From assembly GCA_019722365.1 (NCBI GenBank), contig JADFUC010001147.1, forward strand, positions 248,001 through 312,000: DNA of 64,000 nucleotides. The letters run 5' to 3'. Shown here piece after piece: positions 37,846-50,290 of this stretch (within the stretch, counting starts at the first letter, position 1; the number at the start of each line of letters is the position of its first letter). The DNA is from Lithospermum erythrorhizon (Eukaryota; Streptophyta; Magnoliopsida; Boraginales; Boraginaceae). The notes under the pieces were generated by a model, which saw nothing but the letters and a program-made list of their open reading frames with translations, made no database searches and had not been told where the DNA came from. The position numbers were made by a program, and so were the translations under genes.

Positions 37846-38641
37846 TGTGATCGAAAGATAAAGCATCTCCAGATAAATTTCTTTCTTCCACAAGACATGC
37901 ATGGGTCGCTAACTGCTCAAAGCCACTACGGACAATCATATTTTATTTTTGGTAAAAAAAATTGTCGCTTGGACATCCATATTATTTTCTTCAAATACAT
38001 CCTTGTAAAACGGACGGATTCATCCGGCAGATGCTTTGCTTTCAAAGTTCTTTAGAATTTGCTATTTTGATTCAAATTCGATCCTAATTTCGCTGTGAAA
38101 TTTTGGAATTTGAATTCTATCATTTTTTTAATTAATAAAGTTTATTCATGATACAAAAAATTGGAATACGATTTTTATTTTATTTCGATATTCGAGCCAA
38201 TACAGCTAGTGTGAACCTCTTTTATCAAATTATTTTATTCTTTGTTGGGATCCAACATGCCGGGGTTCCAAGCATTTAAATTTAAGTATGCTCGACCTTA
38301 ATTTGGCCAAGCATCGAGCGATCCACTCACATGAAGCATGATTGGATTGATCATGAAGCATGCACTTACTGATCTAGATATTGCATCTTTTATTCTAATT
38401 CAACTGGACAACATCGGAGTTCCTCCTCTTTACGTGTCCTACGAGCCCACGAATGTCCGGCTTGCACTATATGATTGCCCTGCTGGCCCACCTCGCACCG
38501 ATCTATTATCCAAAGCGTAGACATACTTTTATTATTGCAGTCAGAATGGGGGTTTAAACAACCAATCGACGATGATTATTTATTTTCAAGTTTATTTATG
38601 CCATAGATGCCCAACTCAAGTGGCGAAATCGAAGAGTATGA

Positions 38642-38938
38642 TCCCAAGATTATCGAGTATTAGCAGATAGCTTTCAATGTAGCCTGGCCCAAGTTAAGTG
38701 TCGACAATATTTTGTTCTGGATGCGATTCGTGATGACCATTACGCTTCTCATGCTGACGACGCCACGCCTGCTACCTTCTTTACTGCCTTTGGAAGAGGA
38801 TTGAAGTTTATACGCAGCCGCATCTCACCTTCACGCCCAACTCGCGAGACGCTGATTGAATATTGGCTCGCTGACGTTCCAGAATCTACGCCCCGATCTT
38901 TTGTCATGACGCTCGAAGAAGTTCTGGACAAGACGTGA
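38642..38938 (+). other. 98-codon open segment of unknown nature
   Basis: An open frame between two TGA codons, without an ATG start, higher in GC than its surroundings. It contains FVLDAIRDDHYASHADD, FFTAFGRGLKFIRSRI and TRETLIEYWLADV. Amino-acid composition is protein-like and the stop coincides with the start of the right LTR. I do not recognise the family; a gag or pol remnant is the likeliest source. Confidence 0.4.
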
Positions 38939-39145
38939 GTTACCAAAGCCCCCCACCTTCGTCTCCGATTAACGACCTGGGCTCACGACGATGCAGACCG
39001 TGCTCTAATACTATCGCTTCATTATATTGTGATTTACGCTTTGCCATTTATATATACGTATTAACTTATATCAGAATAATACAACAATTATTATTCATCA
39101 ACAAATTTTAGCTTATATTTTACAAGCGAATTATTATTTCCTACA
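38936..39145 (+). repeat. Right LTR of the small element
   Basis: Parallels 37629-37845: shared 'gcttcattatatt'-like stretch, tttatatatacg, attattattcatcaac, end tcctaca. Confidence 0.45.
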
Positions 39146-40301
39146 AGATACGTAAACCCATTTAATTTCAACAATAAACACAAAATAAAATTTTAACAAT
39201 TAACACAAAAATAAAATTAAAACCCATCAAACACATTCATGTAACAGTGATAAACACCATTCATGCACCTAAAATTTTAACAATCAACACAAAATAACCA
39301 AAAAACATGCTCAAATTCACCAACCCAATAATTCAAACATTAATAATTAAAATTGGCAAATTTCTTTGTGACAAAAATGAAATCCAACCACAAACCAAAT
39401 AATTTACAGTTAAAACCTATGAATTTGGCACAAATCCCATCAATGTCTTAAACACATACCACAAATCCTTGCGTAGTTTCACTCAATTAACATTCATGTA
39501 AAAAACACACGCAACAATAAAAATACTAAAAAAATGGAAATATTTCGGAAAAAACCTTTGCTTTCTGTTGTCTTCACCATTTTTTGTTCAATATTTTCAA
39601 CTTCTTCGTCCTCAACGCCCCTATACGCTAATCAAATTGCTTACAAATCTGTATTTTTGCTTTTGTGGGCTTTGTGGCAAATTATTTGGGGTGACGAACA
39701 GCTGGGGAGAAACTGATTTATGGATTATGTAATTTCGAAATTAAAGGATTTTAAGTAGAATCGATTTTTCATGATTCATGTTATTTTTTAAAGAAAAATT
39801 GGTGATTTTGTGAGATAAATTAGAGATTTCATTTTATGATAAATGGACAGGATTAGATTTTGCCGGGGGTACAATCAATCATTTGGGGGAGTGGATTTAG
39901 TTTTTATTATTTTGTCATTAAAATAGTAATTATCTTTTTTACCCCTCTAAGCACTATACTTACAATCTCCTTGCAAGCACCATCCTTTCAATTAAATGTT
40001 TATGTATCTTTTTAAAATAATCAAAATATTATTTAAGTAGTGCTTACGAAGGTATAACAAGGTACAAACATTAAAAAAAATGATTTATTTTGTTACAACA
40101 TTAAAATGATAACAAAAGCCAAAAAACTGTAACGAAACAATAACAAAAGTGCAAAAATAATACTAGTATGATAGCAATCTCCTCCAGTTGAGTGATTTGA
40201 ACATCATTTTTAATTTCCCAATGTGTTGGGTGAAGGGTATACATGAGTTTCTCAACTTATTAATTGATTGAATGACTAGTCTTCAAGGCACTAATAGTAA
40301 C
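39146..40301. other. Intergenic, no gene seen
   Basis: AT-rich with A-rich short imperfect repeats (e.g. 'caattaacacaaaaataaaa' and variants near 39170-39300). It is non-coding. Confidence 0.45.
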
Positions 40302-40915
40302 TTAGTAAGTCCAGTGGTGACAAACAAGGATAATAATGGAAGCCATAACCCAAGCAAAGTGGTCGGTGGAAACGACGACGGAGTTGGCAGTAGGAGGGGG
40401 TGGAGATGATGAAGGAGGTGGACGCGGAGGCGCAGACAAGACATCAATGGCCATATGCATTTTCCTGTCTTTGCAATGACGACCAACCCCATCAATGTAC
40501 CATGTCCTACCAGCAATTGGAAGGTTAACTGTGTCATTTCCACTGCTGAGAACTGGAGTACCTGAACCTTCACAAAACTTGAATTGCTTTTCGTCCACTA
40601 TGTGCACGTTGTGACTTTTGTTATCGTATTTGAAAACTGCATTCAAGAAGGATATATGTTTAACTTATTGCATTATTGTAATGATTACAAGACTCTCTCA
40701 ACAACAAGCATAGCTCAATCGATAAAAAACATAAACGTACTAAGTTTGTCATCCTCATAAAATGTCTTGGACTTTGCCCATGCTTGATAATCAACATCCA
40801 AAGCCCATCCTTTCTCATCTCCAACAATGTAGCTTGTTCCAAGGGCTACTGGAGCAATAACTGATGATGCAACAATTATTGCTAGAGAAATGAGAAAATC
40901 TGCTTTCCAGGCCAT
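40302..40915 (-). CDS. GPI-anchored phytocyanin lacking the copper-ligand Cys
   Basis: Two exons, 40915-40741 and 40636-40302, joined as CTTA|GTACGT to TGCAG|TTTTC (DKL-I-FKYDNK), giving 169 residues. A signal peptide (residues 1-26) is followed by a plastocyanin-like domain (TSYIVGDEKGW to MHMAIDV), a proline-rich linker (PPRPPPSSSPPPP) and a hydrophobic C-terminus suited to a GPI anchor, so it should sit on the outside of the plasma membrane. Phytocyanins bind one Cu by His, Cys, His and an axial Gln or Met. Here His67 (KSHNV) and His112 (GRHC) are present, but the Cys of the usual ICGV motif is Asp107 (YIDGVGRHC) and the axial position appears to be Lys. The disulfide Cys pair (80, 113) is kept. 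Type-1 copper binding is therefore unlikely; it may work like early-nodulin-like proteins that lack copper. Confidence 0.92.
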
Positions 40916-40973
40916 CCAAATAGGATCGATAATAAGATTTCAGATAATGCTTAAATTCCTTTAATTTTCCTGA

Positions 40974-40984
40974 TTATATATAAC
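40974..40984 (-). promoter_or_regulatory. TATA box candidate, phytocyanin gene
   Basis: Minus-strand TTATATATAA about 60-70 bases upstream of the ATG at 40915, a suitable distance for a short 5' UTR. Confidence 0.5.
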
Positions 40985-41929
40985 CTCAATTTATTCGCAG
41001 GGTGACAAAATATAGTATAGTTATAAGAGTTCGATGATTATTAAGTTTAGTATGTGCCACCTAGCCGTCTTGCAACGGCATTTTAGCTATTCAGCTGATT
41101 AGGCGGCATAGGACAGTAATTAGGATATTTGTTTTTTTTTTAAGTGTGAAAGCAGTGGCGGCTAATGGGAGTAATGGTGCGCCGAGGTGTTTTGGAATCA
41201 CGAGGTTAATCGCAGAAATATTTGTTTTTTATATGTAACTTTATTACGTAGTTGGCTGCTTCTTGTGAGAGTTAAAATCAGCAAAATTAAAAGGTGACGG
41301 TTTATAAACGTATATCACAGTATTCAGCGAAAAACCAAAAGCTTACCTGTTTGCTTAATCTAATTCAATACCACTTTAATTGAGGATGAATTGACTAGCG
41401 ATCGAACTTATATAAATGTTTTCAGTACCAATTAATAACTCTATATATTAAAAGATAATAAAGTCTTTGTTGAATGTTCAAGAGTCAACATTTGTGACTC
41501 TATATATAGTTAGTCATCCAAATTAAATGGACTACTCTATTTGCAGCACTTTATTTCAAATGTTGTAGAGCTAGATTATCTCATCTAAAACATGTATAAC
41601 AAATGAATTCGGACCCCATTTATAAGGATCGAACCGAGATTAGTGTCTTAAATATTCAGCCAGGCTGGAGTCGTATGAGCTCGGATACGGCCGCGCTTTC
41701 CAAAAGGCGTGGCCAGTACTTGGCGGGGGAATGGATTAACAATTTAGCAGTCTAAAGATTGGAATGGGCGCTTGTGTGTTTTGTGTCAATTTAAAAATAA
41801 TACTTTAAATATTAACGATGCGCGTTAAGATGAGCCTGACATGGTTGTGAGTTTTGAGCATTGACCTTCATTCTGAAGAACAATCATATTGAATTGAGCC
41901 AAATTTAAATTAATGTTACCTTCTCGCAT
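40985..41929. other. Intergenic; possible tRNA-derived SINE fragment
   Basis: No gene. Around 41610-41690 the minus strand contains CTCGGTTCGATCC, a pol III B-box-like word, preceded by a tRNA-like GGCTGAATATTTAAG. No poly(A) tail or target duplication was found, so a SINE fragment is only suggested. 41690-41725 is a short GC-rich patch. Confidence 0.3.
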
Positions 41930-43020
41930 TAAACTAATACCTTGCTTAAATATAACTTATTTCATATTATAATTTGGAATATTATCATCGATAAAGTTTT
42001 GAGTTAAATAATGTATTGATAAATGAATAATATTTATTCTTATATATGAAAGTAATAAGATTATTATGTAAATTCTTTTAATTTACTTAAACATATTATA
42101 CAATTTGTTTAATGTTAGATTACATTACCAGAAAGAATATTTAACATTAAATAACAACTTTTATCTATAATGATAAAGTATTATATCAAATAAAAGATAA
42201 TATATTAAATAATCATAAAAATCTAAGTTATTTAGTATTATGATATATTATTTAATAAAGATTAAAATTGATGATCTTTCTGTAAATTTCGTTTAATAGA
42301 TTTGTAAAATCATCGAATAATACTAAGCTACTTCATTTTATCATACTTAGATAATAAGTCGAAGTACTCTTACGCGTTTATTTATAACTTCGATTTAATA
42401 CTAAAATAGTCACAACATAATTCGAATAGTGCTGTTCATGATTCACGTTTAATTGAGTAAATACTTAGCATTTATTACAGTTTTGAAGGCTGAACGATAG
42501 TTTAATTCGAATAGTCTGCGTTTGCTCGGTTTTGAGAATTGTGTCTTTAAGCGTGCATGTTTATTCAAATAGTCTGTGTTTAATTCCTCGGTAAAGTTTT
42601 AAGTTCAATAATATATTTTGCATATGATAATTTGAAATATTATCTCATCAATAAAGTTACAGGGTTAAATAATAAAGTCTTCAATTATTTAAATAATATA
42701 TTGATCGTCTAATACTTTTTATTCCATATATTATTAATCATATAAATATCTACCGTCTGTCCATATACATTGTAAAGAAGATATTGACGTTAAATATGAC
42801 TTTTATCATATAATTAAAAGAACTAAAATACAATATTATTACTTTTGTAATATTATCATGAATATTTCTCTTTAATAATTTAAATAGAATCATTTCAATT
42901 ATTTACTTTGAAGGATAATATATCAAATAAAGATAATATATTAAATAATATCAAATCTAAGTTTTAATTAATATGTTGAAATAGTTTTTATTAGAAATAT
43001 GTTGTATTATTTTAAAAGAT
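41930..43020. repeat. Degenerate segmental duplication, about 650 bp apart
   Basis: 41960-42240 resembles 42600-42990 in word order (aatttggaatattatc / aatttgaaatattatc; agataatatattaaataat in both). Between them a shorter pair (ttcgaatagtctgcgttt / ttcaaatagtctgtgttt) lies 68 bp apart. Very AT-rich and non-coding. Confidence 0.55.
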
Positions 43021-43299
43021 AATATTATTGAGTCTTATCTTTATTTATATATTATTTGAGAAAGCAGAATAAGCTTAGATTTATTATTGCTCTGTATTAA
43101 CAAATAAATCGACATGATAGTTCTGTTTACGCTTCATAGCATCCCAGGTTAATCCTTGCATTGCTCATGGGAACTTTGAGGGGCCTCGGCTGGTCGAATT
43201 AGAATACGTTTGAATTAAATTGGCGGCAGGGCACGAGGCCCCCGATCAGCAGAGCCCGTCCGTCCCTTCTTGGGTCGGGGCACTTAACAATATGGCGGC

Positions 43300-43505
43300 A
43301 TTTAAAATAAACGTGCCGTTTAACACACAAAAAGTTCTAGATCGCATATTTGAAGCGCCAGATTAAGCGTGAGCACCGTTTATAAGCATGCCACCGTTTA
43401 ACGCCGCAAAAATCACGCAAAAGACATTATGTATTTTTTGTAAGTACCTTGACATAAGCATTAATGACATTTAGGGACAAGCGTGGAAGCGTTTAACACA
43501 TAAAT
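43300..43505. repeat. Motif cluster 1 (AAGCGTG..CCG..TTTAA)
   Basis: Contains ataaacgtgccgtttaac, attaagcgtgagcaccgttt, agcatgccaccgtttaac and caagcgtggaagcgtttaac within about 200 bp. Confidence 0.7.
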
Positions 43506-45229
43506 GTTGCAAAAAATAATAAATTAAACACAATAAACAATTAACAAATAAGCCAAAATCTGACAAGAGCGTGACACAATCTAAAATGTTTGAGAATCAA
43601 AGTACAAATTTCTATAAAAGCTAAAGTAATTTGAAATCACCGACAAAGCACGACAATCTGATCACATAAAAGCGAAATTGTTATGAGTATCGAAGTACAT
43701 GAAGAAATATAATTATTTGAAATTGAAAGTACATGTCGTAAAATAATTGTTAGAGTATCAGAAATCGTAATAATATCTCCGATTTATTCGGCCTCTTCAT
43801 TGTAAATGCTTCTTGGGATCAGGCGGTGGAGGTGGTCGTGGTGGCAAAATCCATAGTAAATTCGACCTCGTATCCTGACTGGCATTAAGAGTAGGATGAT
43901 GTATCCAACACCCTAAATCCCACTATAGAAATCTGCATACAAATGCAGAGGCATGCTAGCTGCGTATTTGGTGTTCGTGTTCTGAAAACTTAAGCCAGTT
44001 AATTGATTCATGGGATGACCACCTTCAGTCAGGGAACAAAAGAGGGTTATGGATAGGTAAGTGGCTGGCCGGTACTTGAGAAGTAACCATCTAGTGGCGG
44101 CACGGTATAGCGTCTATTGAGATGACCATCATCGTCCTACGGAACTCAAATCTCTCAAAAACTTTGTAGCAAATGCTTCCTTTTTCAGCTATCTGACCCA
44201 CAATGACGTCAGATTGTCTTTCTATCGTAATTGTCCGCTAGCACATTGTATCATTTGGCGATTTTCACTTGGGAATACGCACAGTGTGTTACAAATGGAG
44301 AGTATGGGAAAAACCAATATTGATCACGAGGAAGCTTGTTTTTTGATAGTTAATATGTTGTACCGGCTCGTATGTAGTAGATTAACTTTTGGAATTCGCG
44401 ATAGCCCAGCAAAAGCATATCTGGCAGAAAGTAGCTTCTGACTTGACTATTCATGGGCAAGGACCTGTGAGCAGGCCTTCCAAAATGACTTTTTGAAGGC
44501 CGTTCAAGTGTATATATAAATTTAGATGGGGTTTCTTAGCTGCTCTTTTTCTCTCGTGCGTTGTTAAGAATGGCCACGCGTCATTCAAATAACCGATAAT
44601 TATTCTGGCTGCCCCGCCTACTATAATCAGCAGGTATCCCTCCTACATGACCAAATACCTAACTAAATCATCTTTTGTTGATACTACCAGGACTTTCATT
44701 TATCAGTAATTCTGCGCCTTTCAGATTTCACGTTTAGCAGCCACTAGAAAATTGTGGTAAAATTGGGCAGCATCTGGGATACCGATCAGTAAAACATGCA
44801 AATAATTGAGAACATTTGCGTCTACTAGAAGAAGCTGAAATAATGTCTTAATTACCTCATGAATTCCCCACAACAAGAGTCTGATCAGCCAGGTACATTG
44901 AAGTAGTTTGATCCGCTTAAGCCACCATGCTCGGCCCCACTTAACGTGGTGGTGGTGGAGTGCTTAACAAATTTACAGGGGTCTTGTTTACGACCCTTTC
45001 CGGGTTGCGACTTCTTGATCTTGAACAATTTCTTTTTTGCCTTTCATTTCTTTTTGTGTCCCATTATTATAAATTGAGTCTAATTTGATGTTTAGTGTCT
45101 TGAATATGTTTAAGAGATGAAGAAGATGAGAGTTTGAGGATTGAAATGAGAGAAATTTGGTTTGGGAGTTAAAATACTATGTTTAGATAGTTACCAAAAT
45201 CGCATTTTTAACCTAAAACTACTTGCTTT

Positions 45230-45535
45230 CGAATCCCCAGCGATGGCGCGTTTGGTGAAGCGTGCCGTTAAATGAAAGCGTGTGCCTTTTTTCCTGCGAC
45301 AAGCGTGCCGCGTTTGCTTTACACATAAATAATTTTTTTTATTGTGACAAGCGTGGAGCACGTTGTCGAGGTGCAAGAGTGATCGCGCACTCTTCCTGCT
45401 GATGGCGTTTAAAATTAAATGTGGCCCACGTTGTCCATAGCAACGATGTTTGTTGTGTTACAAACGTGACCACATTTAAGTTAAGCGTGCCGCGTTTTAG
45501 ACTTTAAACGTGGTCAGTTTATATCTTCCGATACC
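45230..45535. repeat. Motif cluster 2
   Basis: Contains gaagcgtgccgttaaat, acaagcgtgccgcgtttg, acaagcgtggagcacg, ttaagcgtgccgcgttt and ttaaacgtggtcagttta. Confidence 0.7.
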
Positions 45536-48500
45536 CAGCGATTAAGAACATATTTTGTGGGAATATACACTAGTTTGACATAAATCAAAAATGAACATTA
45601 TTTAAAAGTTCCACAGTTTATGCTCATGCGGGCCAGGAATTTTATGAATTCCTTAAAAATAAACGTTATACAAATCTAATCATCATAGAATTAATTCCTC
45701 TTGGACTGCTTTGTGAGTCCACTTGGATAATCTATGTCTAATGTTAGTCTCTTCTTCTTCAATTTCTTCTTCAATGTCGTTAAGATCGTCGAACATATCT
45801 TTTTGCTTTTGTTCTATGAGTGAGTCTTGATCTTGCATCCTATGTTAGTGACGTCGATCACCAAACACAGCATCTTGATAATCGAGGCATGGTAGCAGGC
45901 GTCTTTGAGTGTAATTATAGTTTCGAGGAGTAGTGCTAAATCTTGGATTCACTAGCTATTGTAGACATAGGTATAGAGATATTTTTTTGCAATCTTAGAC
46001 AATACCAGAAACAAGGTTTCCTTATTATTACCATTTTTAATATATCAAAGTTTTTTATTATTATATTGATAATTCAAAGTTGTTGGAATATTAATTCGGC
46101 CTCATTTGTGTCTTATTGGAGGGGGAGTGGTTATTTTCACTAATAGTTGTAAAAACATTTAAAGGTGATGTGTTGACTTCGACATTTTTTTAACTCAGTG
46201 CGGGGCATATTAAAAGTTTGTACACTATTTGAGATTATGACTTTTACACTTGCCAATACCTCGATTGATATTTGCTATCATATTATACAAATAAGTTTTT
46301 AATTCCCATCTTTATATTTCTTAATATCAAATTCTTTAATTCGGGATTAAAGGGTATTAAAACATCATAAACGAATCTCATAAGTAAGAAATGAAAAACT
46401 CTTGAATTTAAATTAGGATCCATTCAATATTACTGATTGCTTGTCTCGTGGGTATAGGATGAAAATATTTTAAAACTTAATTTCCATATTGAGGAACCAT
46501 ATCTCTAGCGACATACTGTCTACTTTTTGTTTAGTCGTAGCAATTGGAAAGATTAGCAACGCGTTAAGAAAGGAATGAATGTTTGGATGATCTTGATTGA
46601 AAAAACTTTGTGATAAATATTTAATCGGCAACAAGCAATTCATAACAATATTTCCAATTACTATATGGCGGCACATAATATTCTGACGGAGCATATACTC
46701 ATAAAGTGTTATGATTTCTTTCGCATACATATATGCACGAACTATTAGATAAAAGTAAAGTCGAGGAGGTTCCGTCGTTTCACAATCCAAAATTAATTTC
46801 TGAACTTCGGAATCTGACCAATTTTATATTAAATTTTCTTTTTTAATTAATAACAAAATTAATGAATGCTAGAATGGTAAATAAACTAAATCCCAAACAA
46901 CTTTTTATTCCATCTTTAGCTACTAATTGGAAGGGGCCCGACATAAACATCCTAACGTGAAAAAGTTCACTAAAATCCGGTTTAATTGACATCTTTAATT
47001 TTTCGATTGAAGCGTTATTAGAAGGCGTTATCAAATGAAATTGGCAATCTTATTCATGCATTTGCTAATTTTCGGCTTTATCTAGTATACCTTCAACAAT
47101 TTGTGGGCATTATTATTTATGTTTAGCGATTGATCTAAAATAAACAATTCTCCTTCCTTAAACCCAAACTTCGCTCAATCAGTGGCGTCTTTACCGTTAT
47201 ATCAAAATCCAAAAGACACGATATCAGCAGTGAAACACATTTTATAAAGGCCGAAGTCGAAAGGTTGCACCTAGAAAGGCTATTTCATTTTTAAAATATT
47301 TAAAAGCATAAGTTACCATAGTAATGCGGGGGATACGGTTGCTGAGGAATTAACTACTTTTTTAATCTAATTAGTAAATGCCATCCATCACTTGATAGTG
47401 TTAAATGTAAGAAGCTACAGATTACAAATTCATGGTTTACATCCTATAAACCAAATTATTAAAAAAAGTTATCGCGGTTTGGGTATTAATGGTTCATGTG
47501 TACCGTCCCCATACTTAATCCCTTAGTTATCTTATGACAATAAGTGTCTAGTGACAACCTGATTTATGTGTTCGGGGTGAGACAGTGGAGTGTCGAAATA
47601 GTATAATAAGACCAGAGCAGTATGCGTCTCTAGATTCGATATACTAGGCCTTTCTTAATCTATGAGCTAACTATAATTAAAGAGTAAATTTTTATACAGA
47701 CTACTTTAACTAAATTGACTAAGCAATTAAATTAGCTAATACTAACTTGAATACAAAAAGTGAATCACTTACTTTTAATATTCGAGAGTATAGTCGGGAC
47801 CGCAACGTTCGTCGGATGCGTGGAGGATTGACTTACCTAGTGGTGCTTGTTCATAACAAAAGCGTTCTTATCTGATTGATGTGCTTACCAGTTAACACCC
47901 GATTAAGTCTAAAGCCCAGCTATGTATACTACATGATGAAACTGGAAATAAGGAATCTTTTTAATAACATATGCTTGATAAATGACACGCTGACATTACT
48001 TATCTATAACAATTAGTGAAACATGTAATTACGTTAGACCGTGAAGTGGCAATGCCTGTTGTGATTAATCCAGGCATATGAGCGACTTATGTTGATGTCG
48101 AGATGGTAAATACAATTACGCACAATACTCGGAATTATGAAACTATGAAGATTAAATTAACTCCAAGAAAATCAAACCATCCGATCTTGACTACATGTAG
48201 TCTAACCTAATAATAAAATTAGTTCATAATAAAAACGTAAATAAAATAAGTAGAAATTAATGTTATTAAATCATAGCTAATAAAAATATCTTGATTAAAA
48301 TTATTCGAACCAATTAGAAGTAATCAACTCCAACTTTGCCTTCGGGTGCACAATATGATTAACTTACCGATTCTTCCCAGCACTCAGTAATTAAGCCTTC
48401 TAAATAAGATGATAAATTCTAATCCCAAAATTAGAATATCTTACTTTTTCTCCCCAACTTTCACTCTCTTTTATAGGTTCTTATAGCACTGTAATATTAA

Positions 48501-49254
48501 TGGGAAACAATCAGCTTATTCTTGGATCATGACTCATGTAAATTTTAGTGGAATTTAACAAGCCATCTTGATTGAAAGTAGATTATTGAGCTTTTAGATA
48601 ATTCTTTTAGCTGAATAATAGCAAAGTACAGAATTATATGGATTAAGGTAAAAATATGACTAATAATACAATTAGGGCCCCAAACACTATATAATAATAA
48701 ACACTTATAAATACAGCGAATGGCCGGTTCTCTTTTATCACTTTAGTTTTGGCAGTAGAGCTCTGCTTCTGATCTCTGAGTTGCCCTTTGATTTTCACGA
48801 TTCGACATGAAATGTTGTCAAATCCATGGCGTTTTTTCCCTTTCACTATATTATTATCGTAGCGCTTAGGTGAGAGTTAATTATGGGTATTCATCCGTTT
48901 GATTATCATCCTCACAGATTAACAAAACCATTAGACATCTTGTATTTACTTGATATCGCCCAAATATTTTTTAAAGATTACGTTTGATGCCATTAATAGA
49001 AGAACAAATAAGCCTGAAGCTATAAAAAGGATGAAATAGATAATACCGAACGAGAGATCACGACAAAACAACCCCCACGAGTCACGACTTGAGAAGGGAA
49101 TCCTTAGACTAGTCGAGATCTGAAACTTTTCAAAAACTCATAATGAGTAATTGTAATTGCTTAGAAAGTGATTGTAATTATTGTAATTCAGCTTTAGAAA
49201 TGATTGTGAGGTTGTGAAATGAAGAATGGTGTTGCTTACTTTTTATAAATTTCT

Positions 49255-49570
49255 CGTGGCTTGGCTACCGTTTCTGCGGGAATAAGCGTGGTACCGTTTG
49301 ATAAGCGGTACCACTGCGTTTCTTCTAAGCTGGCAATTAAAGAACCCCGGCTTTGGAATTAAGCGTGAGTGCGGATTTAGTCAAATGGTAAGATTTGATA
49401 ACAAAAAGTAGTGGATTACTTGTTGTAGGCTGTTGGAAAAATTTTTGCCGTTGGGATTAAGCGTGATGCCGGATTTGATCAAGCGGTACGCGTTAGATAA
49501 AGCGGTTCTTCGCGGCTAGTTTTGTGCTAAACGTGGTACCGTTAGAGTTAACGTGAGGTACCGTTTATTT
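49255..49570. repeat. Motif cluster 3
   Basis: Contains taagcgtggtaccgtttga, ataagcggtaccactgcg, ttaagcgtgatgccggattt, ctaaacgtggtaccgtta and ttaacgtgaggtaccgttta. Some units are near-palindromic around ggtacc. Confidence 0.75.
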
Positions 49571-50149
49571 ACTGCAAAGTTGATTAGAAAGCATTTTTCT
49601 TCGATCTATAAATGGGAACATTTATCTTGTTCGATAATAAAGCTATTAACTTAGTAATTTATAGCATGTTGTTACATTTATCGCCAGAAAGAATTAGGAG
49701 AATTAATGGGTGTAAGGGGTTTTCAAGATTATCGTAGATGTTATTGTAGAAGAGGCTCGGGGCTACCTCCGCGTTTGTTCGAGCGATGTGACGCTTTTTG
49801 TGGTAGGTGAGTGTAAGCTAGTTATGAATGACGAGGCCCCGTGATGTCAAAATTGAAAATGGAAGGTTCGAGGATGGTGTGAAAGCAGCGTCATGTTTTG
49901 CTTAACGGATGGGTGGCATGAATTTACGGAGCGTCCTGACATAGAATGTGAGGTGACTTTGTAGCTTTGGGTTTCGCACTAAGCGGACTAGAGCCTTGAC
50001 CATCGTTTTGGATTGTCCGTTTGTATGAAATGATAGTGTTGTGAAAAGGTATTGGATCGTAAACTATCTATTGAACTATTAATAAATACGTTATTTCATT
50101 AGAAATTTTACATTAGTTCAATTAGGTAAATATTTTCATTTTCATTGTG

Positions 50150-50280
50150 ATAAAGCGGGTACCCGCGTTAGCAGTGCGTTGGGGCGTTTAGTCTGAAAGA
50201 GAAAAAAACGGTTTTTACTGACATTAGCGCTAGTTTATCACAAGCGGTCTTGTGCGTCTGGCGGACGCCGAGCAGAATAA
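50150..50280. repeat. Motif cluster 4
   Basis: Contains ataaagcgggtacccgcg, gcgttggggcgttta and cacaagcggtcttgtgcg, a weaker version of cluster 3. Confidence 0.5.
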
Positions 50281-50290
50281 ATAACGGTCA

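Larger units (their letters stand above)
37629..39145 (+). mobile_element. Small LTR-bounded element
   Basis: Two direct repeats of about 210-217 bp (37629-37845 and 38936-39145) share a TATA-like tatatatac, then 'attattattcatcaa' and 'ttttatcgc'/'ttttacaagc'. Both end in cctaca. The 1.1-kb interior lacks recognisable pol domains but has two plus-strand open segments, 38338-38520 and 38642-38938. This suits a non-autonomous or deleted LTR retrotransposon. No clean target duplication was seen. Confidence 0.5.
43150..50290. mobile_element. Unclassified DNA-transposon-like region
   Basis: About 7 kb with no host gene, containing four clusters of a short degenerate motif (listed separately) with AT-rich and moderately GC-rich stretches between. 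Motif clusters near both outer limits resemble the subterminal repeats of CACTA or other TIR transposons. No transposase was recognised with confidence and no matching inverted termini were found. It could be one large element, two smaller ones (43.2-45.5 and 49.2-50.3 kb), or a composite. Confidence 0.35.

Noticed and set aside
46470..46790. Minus-strand open frame with a phrase (HPNIHSFLNALLIFPIATT) faintly like a hAT dimerisation domain
   Set aside because: The diagnostic ERxFS-type core is absent and no other hAT blocks are found in order nearby.
48643..48846. 67-codon minus-strand frame ending in a hydrophobic segment
   Set aside because: Starts at GTG, no upstream exon or homologous protein; inside transposon-like DNA.
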